From: Pseudomonadota bacterium
GTDB taxonomy: Bacteria; Pseudomonadota; Gammaproteobacteria; Xanthomonadales; Xanthomonadaceae
Length of the DNA: 27,550 bases
Direction of reading: 5' to 3'
NCBI GenBank assembly: GCA_023388355.1
Contig: JAEWGI010000033.1
Span: forward strand, 1-27,550
Part shown: piece by piece, positions 16,636 to 27,550 of the stretch
Position numbering within the stretch: position 1 is the first letter of the stretch
How the letters are laid out: every line of letters begins with the position of its first letter
Notes under the pieces: generated by a model
Databases searched by the model: none
Seen by the model: only the letters and a program-made list of their open reading frames with translations
What the model was told of the DNA's origin: nothing
Made by a program: the position numbers and the translations under genes

Positions 16636-17109
16636 TCAGAGCTGCTGGATGCGGCGCAGGACCCGCTCGAACGCGTCGTGGCCGGCGCTGCCGACCGCCG
16701 CCTGGATGCCCTGTTCGAACTTGCCGACGATGGCTTCGGCCTCCGCCAGCAGGCGCGTGCCCTCGGCGGTGAGATGCAGGTGCTGGACCCGACGGTCCAG
16801 CCGGCTGCGGGCGCGGCGCACCAGCCGCTTCTTGATCAGGCGGGTGATCACGCCCACCAGGTTGGGGGGCGAGATGCCGAGCGTCTCACCGATCTGGCGC
16901 TGGTTGATGCCGTGGTTGCTGTCGATCAGGACCAGGATCGAGTACTCGACCGGGCGCAGCGACACCGCCTGCAGGCACTCGACCAGCTTGCGGTGGAGCT
17001 GCAGCTGCGCGCGGGTGAGCTGATAGCCGAGCAGTTGCTGCAGCCGCGACTGCTCGACGCTGCCGTCGTCAGCGTGTATCGCGGCGTGGCTGTCGACGTC
17101 CGTCTGCAT
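16636..17109 (-). CDS. MarR-family transcriptional regulator
   Basis: This 157-residue protein fits MarR in length and domain order. Helices at about 20-50 (dimer interface) come first, then LRPVEYSILVLIDSN, the helix-turn-helix INQRQIGETLGISPPNLVGVITRL (about 68-91), and a winged hairpin with the typical charged SRLDRRVQHLHLT (about 102-114, conserved Asp-Arg). C-terminal dimer helices follow. MarR dimers bind palindromes and release DNA on binding small, often phenolic, ligands or on oxidation. No cysteine is present, so thiol-based redox sensing is unlikely. ATG 17109 opens the conserved region but has only a weak ribosome-binding site. The gene lies directly upstream of the TonB receptor promoter, whose palindromes are its most likely targets. 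Confidence 0.87.
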   Translation of the reverse strand: MQTDVDSHAAIHADDGSVEQSRLQQLLGYQLTRAQLQLHRKLVECLQAVSLRPVEYSILVLIDSNHGINQRQIGETLGISPPNLVGVITRLIKKRLVRRARSRLDRRVQHLHLTAEGTRLLAEAEAIVGKFEQGIQAAVGSAGHDAFERVLRRIQQL

Positions 17110-17347
17110 GTTTGATGCGTCCGCTGGTGCAGCCACCAAGTCTAGCGGCATCGGACGGACAGGAGAGGATGTTGCGCGAGACGGCGCCAGGGAGAATTCC
17201 CGCGGGAGGGCTGCCGCAGGCGATGTACCCATGCACCGGGGCGTGACACAGGCACCTCGCGGACCGGTCGGATCCGTGCCGTGGCTCAGGGTTCTGGAGT
17301 GCCGGTGTCCTGGTCGCCGCGGTCCAGGCCTGCGCGCGCCGATACTG

Positions 17348-17503
17348 GACCGACCGCCCGGCCGGGTCGCCGTGCAGGCGCACGTAGCTCTCGCCGTCGG
17401 GGAAGCGGCGGGTTTCGACCCGTCCGGTGTCGGCATGACAGGCCTGCGCCAGCGCCGCGGCCAGCGCTTCGTCGCCGGGCATCGGCAGGATCAGCCGGCG
17501 CAT
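17348..17503 (-). pseudogene. Truncated ribose-phosphate pyrophosphokinase (N-terminal 52 aa)
   Basis: From ATG 17503 the frame encodes an N-terminus typical of PRPP-synthetase-like proteins: MRRLILPMPGDEALAAALA, then ETRRFPDGESYVRLHGDPAGRSV. RRFPDGE is the hallmark of the family. After residue 52 the similarity stops abruptly: the frame continues with no PRPP-binding loop or catalytic flexible loop, and none is visible in the other frames down to the MarR gene at 17109. The full protein is about 300 residues, so more than 80% is missing, apparently by an internal deletion. The 238 bp between the fragment and the MarR gene hold no feature I can support. The fragment sits 28 bp after a small membrane-protein gene and looks like the decayed last gene of the operon. 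Confidence 0.75.
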
Positions 17504-17531
17504 GTCCCCGCTCCCGTGTCCACGCCCCGGT

Positions 17532-17726
17532 TCACAGCCGCACCTTGTCGAGGATGATCAGCAGCGTGACCGCGCCGGCCAGCAGCACCATCAGCACGCC
17601 GGCCCAGGCGGGGCTGACGCCGCCGCGCCTGCGCAGCAGCAGGTTGAGCAGGCCAACCGTCAGCGCCGGCGCGAGCAGCACCAGCAGCAGCATTTTCCAG
17701 ATCGAGGCATCCAGTCCCAGCAGCAT
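17532..17726 (-). CDS. Small two-helix membrane protein
   Basis: This 64-residue protein has two hydrophobic stretches, residues about 10-30 (WKMLLLVLLAPALTVGLLNL) and 42-60 (AGVLMVLLAGAVTLLIILD), separated by a basic loop RRRGG that should stay in the cytoplasm. ATG 17726 has a strong GGAGG six bases upstream, the best argument that this is a real gene. It lies 44 bp downstream of acetate kinase in the same direction, so it is probably the next gene in that operon. I do not recognise a family. It could be an accessory subunit of the copper or cation ATPase in the same operon, but nothing in the sequence proves this. Confidence 0.7.
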   Translation of the reverse strand: MLLGLDASIWKMLLLVLLAPALTVGLLNLLLRRRGGVSPAWAGVLMVLLAGAVTLLIILDKVRL

Positions 17727-17770
17727 CGTCCACCTCCGCCTTCAGCATGGCCGCAGGCCGGCTGCGGTGT

Positions 17771-18990
17771 TCAGCCCAGGGTGCGCAGCGCGTCGCGTGC
17801 GGCCACCCATTCCTCGTTGGTCGGCTCCACGCCCACGCGCACGCGGCTGTCGTCCGTCGAGATGATCGCCGCATCCGCGGCATTGGCGCCTTGATCCAGC
17901 GCAATTCCGAGGAAGGCCAGGTCCCGGCACACGCGCTCGCGCACGAAGGCGTTGTGTTCGCCGACGCCAGCGGTGAACACCAGCAGCTCGAGGCCGCCCA
18001 GGACGGCGGCCATGGCGCCGATCTCGCGCACGATGCGGCGGATGTACAGGTCGAGCGCGAGGCGCGCGCGTTCACCGGCTTCGCCTGCGTCAGCCTCGTG
18101 GCGCACGATCACGCGTGGTTCGGAGGAAATGCCGGACACGCCGAGCAGGCCGGAGCGGTGGTAGAGCATCTGCCCCACCTGCTCCAGCGACAGCTTCTCG
18201 ATCTCCATCAGGTACAGCAGGGCGCCGGGGTCGAGCGCGCCGGTGCGCGTGCCCATCATCAGGCCGTCGAGCGCGGAGAAGCCCATCGTGGTGGCCACGC
18301 TCTGCAGGCCCTGCATCGCGCACAGGCTGGCGCCGCTGCCCAGGTGCGCCACCACCGTGCGCCCGCGCGCGAGATCGCCGTGGCGCTCGGACAGGGCGGT
18401 GGCCATGTATTCGTAGGACAGGCCGTGGAAGCCGTAGCGGCGCAGGCCGCGCTGCCAGGCGTCCCAGGGCAGGGGCAGCAGCTTCTCCACGTCCGGCAGG
18501 CTGTGGTGGAAGCCGGTGTCGAAGCAGGCCACCTGGGGAATGTCGGGGCGCTCGCGCAGCAGGATCGCGATCGCTTCCAGCGCGAACGGCTGGTGCAGCG
18601 GCGCCAGCGGGATGTAGCCCTCGAGGTCGGCGAGCACGCCGGCATCCACGCGGGTGGGCGCGAAGTAGCGGCTGCCGCCGTGGACCACGCGATGGGCGAT
18701 CGCCCCCAGCGGGCGTCCGGCCAGTCGCGCCACCACGCCCTCGCGGATGCGCTGCAGCGCCGAGAGGTAGGGACGTTGCGGATCGAGTTCGACCGGCGCC
18801 GGCGCGATGCCGGTTTCGCCGTAGGTCGGCGACGGGCCGCCGATCCCCTGCACCTTGCCGTTCCAGGCCGGTGCGCGCGGCAGCGGATCCTGGCCGCCGT
18901 CGAACAGCGCGAACTTGATGCTCGACGAGCCGCAGTTGAGCACGAGCACCAGGTCGCCGCGGGTGGGGTAGCGGTCTGCGATGGTGGCGC

Positions 18991-18994
<4 letters not shown>
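17771..18994 (-). CDS. ackA: Acetate kinase
   Basis: This 407-residue ASKHA-fold kinase (typical length about 400) interconverts acetyl phosphate plus ADP with acetate plus ATP. The visible signatures are [15 protein letters not shown] near the N-terminus (usually NAGSSS), [57 protein letters not shown] and [10 protein letters not shown]. All the expected catalytic regions are present, and related propionate or butyrate kinases are possible. The most likely start is TTG 18994, overlapping the copper-ATPase stop (TTGA); a GTG a few codons later in DLVLVLN is an alternative. It is coupled to the P-type ATPase and lies one gene from the phosphotransacetylase fusion, its natural partner in making ATP from acyl-CoA without respiration. 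Confidence 0.9.
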
Positions 18995-21351
<2,357 letters not shown>

Positions 21352-21369
21352 CGCCTCACTCCACGATCC

Positions 21370-22785
21370 TCATGGCGGGCTGTCGCGATAGCGGTGCGCC
21401 AGCATCAGCGCGATCGCGCACGAGGCCAGGCGCGATTCGCGCGAGTCGGCGCGGCTGGTCAGCACCACTGGAACTTTCGCGCCCATCACGATGCCGGCGC
21501 TCGCCGCCTCGCCCATGTACATCACCTGCTTGGCCAGCATGTTGCCGCTCTCCAGGTCCGGCACCACCAGCACGTCGGCCTGGCCGGCGACGTCGGACAC
21601 GATGCCCTTGGTGCGCGCGGCGGCGATGGAGACGGCGTTGTCGAAGGCCAACGGGCCGTCGAGCAGGCCGCCCTCGATCTGGCCGCGGTCGGCCATCTTG
21701 CACAGCGCCGCGGCATCGAGCGTGGCCGGCATCGACGGGGTCACGGTCTCGACCGCGGCCAGGATCGCCACCTTCGGCGTCTCCACCCCGATCACGTGCG
21801 CCAGGTCGATTGCATTGCGCACGATGTCGGCCTTCTGCGCGAGATCGGGGGCGAGGTTGATCGCCGCATCGGTGACGATGAACGGGCGCGGATAGTGCGG
21901 CGTCTGCAGCACGAAGCAGTGGCTGACCCGGCGCTTGGTGCGCAGGCCGCCGGCCGAGGACACCACCGCCAGCATCAGCTCGTCGGTGTGCAGGCTGCCC
22001 TTCATCAGCGCCTCGACCTTGCCCTCGCGCGCCAGCTCGGCCGCGCGCGCGGCGGCGGCGTGGCTGTGCGGCACGTCTTCGATCTCCAGGCCCGACAGGT
22101 CGATGCCGGCTTCCTCCGCCGCGGCCTCCAGGCGCGCGCGCGGCGCCACCAGCACCGGCACGATCAGGCCCGCGTCGCGCGCGTCCATCGCGCCGGACAG
22201 GCTCAGCGCGTCGCAGGGATGCACCACCGCCACGCGCACCGCGTCGAGCGACGCGACGTGCGCCAACAGGCGTTCGAGGCCGTCGCTGCCGGCGACATCG
22301 AGGCGGATCTCCGGCAGGGCCGTGCGCGGGCGCTCGATGCGCTGGTCGGGCGCGATCACCTTCGCCTCGCCCTCGATCACCACCTTCCCGTCCTGGTTGG
22401 TGCAGCTGCAGGCCAGGGTGACGCGGCGCTCGCCGGGATCCAGCGCGGTCACCGTGACCTGGACCGTGAGCCTGTCGCCCAGCTTGACCGGCGCCAGGAA
22501 GCGCAGGGTCTGTCCGAGGTAGACCGTGCCCGGGCCGGGCAGGCGCGTGCCCAGCACCGCCGAGATCAGCGCGCCGCCCCACATGCCGTGCGCGATCACG
22601 CCGCTGTAGCAGGTGGAGGCGGCGAAGTCGGGGTCGATGTGGGTCGGGTTGAAGTCGCCCGAGAGCACCGCGAACAGCTGGATGTCCTGCTGCGCGAGCG
22701 TGCGCTCGATGCTGGCGGTATCGCCGACGACGAGTTCGTCGAAGGTGCGGTTGCGGAGGATGCGGAGGTCGTGGTCGTGGGTCAT
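21370..22785 (-). CDS. Bifunctional MaoC hydratase / phosphate acyltransferase
   Basis: The 471-residue protein fuses two domains. Residues about 10-145 are a MaoC/(R)-enoyl-CoA hydratase hot-dog fold, with FAVLSGDFNPTHID containing the hydratase-2 catalytic pair Asp44 and His49. Residues about 155-471 are a phosphate acetyl/butyryltransferase domain, with SLHTDELMLAVV, LRTKRRVSHCFV, ITDAA-like VTDAAINLAPD, EGGLLDGPLAFDNAVS and DVLVVPDLESGNMLAKQ. The transferase turns acyl-CoA and phosphate into acyl phosphate and CoA, feeding acetate kinase. The hydratase could link to (R)-hydroxyacyl-CoA and so to polyhydroxyalkanoate metabolism, consistent with the phasin gene in this operon. ATG 22785 directly precedes the conserved hydratase domain; upstream sequence is the palindromic repeat. 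Confidence 0.88.
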   Translation of the reverse strand: MTHDHDLRILRNRTFDELVVGDTASIERTLAQQDIQLFAVLSGDFNPTHIDPDFAASTCYSGVIAHGMWGGALISAVLGTRLPGPGTVYLGQTLRFLAPVKLGDRLTVQVTVTALDPGERRVTLACSCTNQDGKVVIEGEAKVIAPDQRIERPRTALPEIRLDVAGSDGLERLLAHVASLDAVRVAVVHPCDALSLSGAMDARDAGLIVPVLVAPRARLEAAAEEAGIDLSGLEIEDVPHSHAAAARAAELAREGKVEALMKGSLHTDELMLAVVSSAGGLRTKRRVSHCFVLQTPHYPRPFIVTDAAINLAPDLAQKADIVRNAIDLAHVIGVETPKVAILAAVETVTPSMPATLDAAALCKMADRGQIEGGLLDGPLAFDNAVSIAAARTKGIVSDVAGQADVLVVPDLESGNMLAKQVMYMGEAASAGIVMGAKVPVVLTSRADSRESRLASCAIALMLAHRYRDSPP

Positions 22786-22848
22786 GCGGGCATCATGGGG
22801 TGGGGCGTGGAAGGGTGGTGTCGATGTGCCTGGTGGCCGGGCTCCGGC

Positions 22849-22950
22849 GGCCCCCACCCCGTCCCTCCCCCGCAGGCGGGGAGGGAGCAGGGCCGGAGCC
22901 CGTGCGCAGGGCTCCTCCCCCCGCTCGCGGGCGGAGGCCGGGTGGGGGCC
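22849..22950. repeat. Inverted palindromic element inside the operon
   Basis: This 102-bp element is bounded by GGCCCCCACCC (22849-22859) and its exact reverse complement GGGTGGGGGCC (22940-22950). Inside are palindrome B (22863-22885, one base short in one arm) and a second, imperfect palindrome near 22913-22936. It is the same family as the array at 1800-2396, here in the head-to-head arrangement. It fills most of the 181-bp gap between the stress-protein gene and the MaoC-phosphotransacetylase gene, so it would be transcribed. Confidence 0.8.
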
Positions 22951-22966
22951 CGCTTTCCAGGACACG

Positions 22967-23841
22967 TCAGCCCCGCACCACCAGCATGTCCCCCTGCACC
23001 GAGGTCAGGATCCGCCGCGCCACGCTGCCCACCACCAGCTCGTGGATCGCGCCGCGGCCGTGGCTGCCCAGCACCACCAGGTCGGCGCCGACGCTGTCGA
23101 GGTACTGCTGCACCAGCCGCGCCGGGTCGCCGTGTTCGACCAGCAGCTCCACGCCGTCGTCGAGCCCGGCCTCGCGCAGGAAGGCGCGGCCTTCCTCGCG
23201 CAGCTGCACGCCGGTATCGGCCAGTGCCTCGTCGCGGGTGGTGTCGAGCAGGCCCAGCATCGGCACGCCATAGCCATGCAGCACCGTGATCGAGGCACCG
23301 GGCAGCAGCACCCGCGCGCGCTGCAGCGCCAGCCGGCAGGGTTCGGAGAAATCGCTGGCGACGAGCAGCCGGCGATACTGCCGGTGCACGCGCTCCTTGA
23401 CCATCAGCAGTGCGGCGCCGGGCCGACGCAGCAGGCCGTCGACGGTCGAGCCCAGCACCACCGGTCCCAGCGCGCTGCCGCGCACCGGGCCGGAGACGAC
23501 CAGGGCTCCGGGCATCGCGTCGAGCAGGTCGACGACGTGGTCGCCGGCCACGCCCTCGCCCACGCTCACCTCCCAGGCGCGCGATGCGGATTCGAACTCG
23601 CGCTCCAGCCGCTGCCGCGCCAGCCGGGTGTCGCTGGGTTCGGTGTACCAGCCGGGCAGGTCGTGGCGCGGCACGCTGCGCAGCGCGCGCTCGGCCGGTT
23701 CGACCACGGTGGCCGCCACCGCGCGCCCGCGGCCGGCGCGGGCCAGGGCGATGGCGCGGTCGGTGGCGCGGTCGCAGCGCGGCGACAGGTCGGTGGCCAG
23801 CAGCAGGTCGCACTCCTCGATGGTCCCGGCGTCGGCTGCGC

Positions 23842-23845
<4 letters not shown>
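22967..23845 (-). CDS. Universal stress protein with two UspA domains
   Basis: This 292-residue cytoplasmic protein carries tandem Usp domains (residues about 11-145 and 155-292). The second has the complete nucleotide-binding signature G-2x-G-9x-G-S in VVLGSHGRGAIHELVVGS, preceded by the start motif RRLLVASDFSEP. The first has LLLATDLSP and a degenerate loop (SGPVRGSALG), so probably only the second binds ATP. Tandem Usp proteins accompany anaerobic and stress-survival regulons in many proteobacteria. The start ATG 23845 overlaps the P-type ATPase stop (ATGA), showing translational coupling. The palindromic repeat follows its stop codon at once. Confidence 0.9.
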
Positions 23846-26599
<2,754 letters not shown>

Positions 26600-26607
<8 letters not shown>

Positions 26608-27100
26608 TCCGCTTGCGGGTACCGCCCGTACCGGCGCCCGTGCCGGGACCGGTGGGCATCATCGCGGCGATGCCCTGCTGCAGGTTGTCCAGCAGCGCGT
26701 CCCAGGAGCCGGCGATCCCGGGCACGGCGCCGGCATCGATGCCGGCCACGGCCCAGGCCTTGGCCAGGTCGCGCTGCCATTCCTGCAGCGCTTCGGTCAG
26801 GCCGGACACGAACTCATGCTGCGCCTCCAGCGCCGACTGCACGGCCTGCTCGCCATCGCCCGCCCCCTGGCCGGACTGGCGCAGGAAGGTCTCCATGGGC
26901 AGGGCCGCCAGCGCCTGCCAGTCGCCGGCCTGCAGCAGCCTGCGCGCCTGCGCCTCGAACTCGGCGGCGCTCTCGCCGACCGCGCGCGTGCCCTGCTCCA
27001 GCCACAGCTGCCCGCTCTGCTGCAGCAGGCCGCCCACGCGCGCCTGCAGGTCCAGGTTGGCCTTCCACAGCGCCATCGGAAGATTGGATGTCTTGTCCAT
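26600..27100 (-). CDS. Phasin-family (polyhydroxyalkanoate granule-associated) protein
   Basis: This 166-residue, almost wholly helical protein has long amphipathic stretches: NLPMALWKANLDLQARVGGL (about 6-25), QQSGQLWLEQGTRAVGESAA, and HEFVSGLTEALQEWQRDLAKAW (about 94-115). The C-terminus is a Gly/Pro/Thr-rich tail ending in basic residues. This is the profile of phasins, which coat polyester granules, and of PHA-granule-associated proteins encoded in similar low-oxygen clusters. ATG 27100 is supported by GAGGTG about nine bases upstream. It is the first gene of the minus-strand operon and lies about 110 bp from an FNR-type box. Sequence similarity is loose in this family, so I am less sure than for the enzymes. 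Confidence 0.7.
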
Positions 27101-27211
27101 GCGGTGTCACCTCGGGAACGATGTCGGGGGATGCGCGCTGCGCGCCGTGCCGGCCCGCCTGCGGCCCCATCGCCTTGCCGGTGATGTTCGCGCCTGCGCG
27201 CGGACGCGGCA

Positions 27212-27225
27212 TTGACCGTGGTCAA
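27212..27225. promoter_or_regulatory. FNR/Anr/Dnr-type box upstream of the phasin operon
   Basis: TTGACCGTGGTCAA is a perfect palindrome of two TTGAC half-sites with a 4-bp centre, one base per half from the FNR consensus TTGAT-N4-ATCAA and close to Dnr/Anr variants. The centre lies 118 bp before the phasin ATG, so a class II promoter would give a leader of roughly 77 nt. The expected -10 (about 27184-27189, read GAACAT) is weak. The link to the operon fits the gene content. Confidence 0.6.
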
Positions 27226-27298
27226 CCCCGGCGGCGATGCGGCATCCGCATCATAGGCACGGCCTGTTGCGACGACGTGTGGACGCGCGCCGGCACGG

Positions 27299-27327
27299 TT
27301 GTCGCCCCCGGCACCCGGTGCTAGCGT
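27299..27327 (+). promoter_or_regulatory. Promoter of the rightmost exported-protein gene
   Basis: TTGTCG (27299-27304) and TAGCGT (27322-27327) are separated by exactly 17 bp, and each matches sigma-70 consensus at four and three of six positions. The start point would be near 27334, 17 bases before the ATG at 27351, leaving room for the GAGGAG ribosome-binding site at 27339-27344. Confidence 0.4.
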
Positions 27328-27350
27328 CCGCGCAGTCCGAGGAGCCCCCC

Positions 27351-27550
27351 ATGACCTTCCGTCCGATCGCGGCGCTGCTGCTCTCCGCCGCCCTGGCCTG
27401 CACGGCCTGCCAGCGCGCGCCGGCGCCCGCCTCCGACGCCGCTGCCGATGCCGCGCCGGCGCCCCCGGCCACGCCGAAACCGCCGAACGAGACCGCGGCC
27501 GGCCGGCGCATCGAGGCCGACGTGGCCGCCCTGGCCGACGACGCCATGGC
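27351..27550 (+). CDS. Exported (lipo)protein, probably M28-type peptidase, N-terminus only
   Basis: The window ends 66 codons into this gene. The start ATG 27351 has a good GAGGAG at 27339-27344. Residues 1-20 form a signal sequence with two cysteines (ALACTAC), so a lipoprotein is likely although neither cysteine has an ideal lipobox. A proline/alanine-rich linker follows, then ETAAGRRIEADVAALADDAM. The latter resembles the segment just before the catalytic domain in secreted M28 aminopeptidases, which usually continue with a GRxxGTxG motif, but that part lies beyond the window. The exported nature is clear; the peptidase call is provisional. It is divergent from the phasin operon across about 250 bp containing the FNR-type box. 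Confidence 0.55.
   Translation, partial: MTFRPIAALLLSAALACTACQRAPAPASDAAADAAPAPPATPKPPNETAAGRRIEADVAALADDAM

Noticed and set aside
17110..17347. A continuation of the PRPP-synthetase gene in another frame (frameshift instead of deletion)
   Set aside because: No flexible loop, PRPP-binding motif or other family sequence was found in any minus-strand frame.

Overview
The window is about 70% GC and reads as a chromosomal segment of a gammaproteobacterium of the family Xanthomonadaceae/Lysobacteraceae (Lysobacter, Luteimonas or Pseudoxanthomonas type). The evidence is the protein family mix, the many stop/start overlaps using TTG or GTG, and a dispersed GC-rich palindromic repeat of the kind common in these genomes. 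This placement is an inference from composition and gene content, not from a marker gene.

Left end (1-2.6 kb): a small accessory island. The 3' end of an IS3-family transposase abuts a LysR-type regulator remnant that has lost both ends. Next comes a complete toxin-antitoxin operon (Xre/MbcA/ParS-like antitoxin and RES-domain toxin) with a readable promoter and two inverted-repeat operators. A roughly 600-bp tandem array of a 160-bp palindromic unit follows; single dispersed copies of the same element recur near 9.9 and 22.9 kb.

Middle (2.5-11.8 kb): housekeeping and accessory genes. These are a PutP-type sodium/solute symporter, a short-chain dehydrogenase divergent from a DUF488 gene with an FNR-type box between them, a secreted DUF5694 protein, rlmI translationally coupled to an unusual NHL-propeller/M23-peptidase fusion, a rhomboid protease and an orphan 269-aa protein.

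Region 11.9-17.1 kb, all on the minus strand: a MarR-family regulator, a TonB-dependent receptor with a strong promoter overlapped by palindromes, a MauG-like di-haem cytochrome whose two haem sites lie unusually far apart, and an OmpA-like periplasmic protein that starts inside the stop codon of the cytochrome gene. This is the best candidate in the window for an uncharacterised functional system: a regulated outer-membrane uptake step joined to periplasmic redox chemistry.

Region 17.3-27.1 kb, all on the minus strand: a low-oxygen/energy-stress gene block. In transcription order it runs: FNR-type box, phasin, P2-type cation ATPase, double-domain universal stress protein, MaoC-phosphotransacetylase fusion, YHS-type copper ATPase, acetate kinase, a tiny membrane protein and a truncated PRPP synthetase. 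Phosphotransacetylase and acetate kinase together can make ATP from acyl-CoA. The phasin points to polyhydroxyalkanoate storage, and the ATPases to ion and metal homeostasis. The right edge holds the start of a divergent exported protein, probably an M28-type peptidase.
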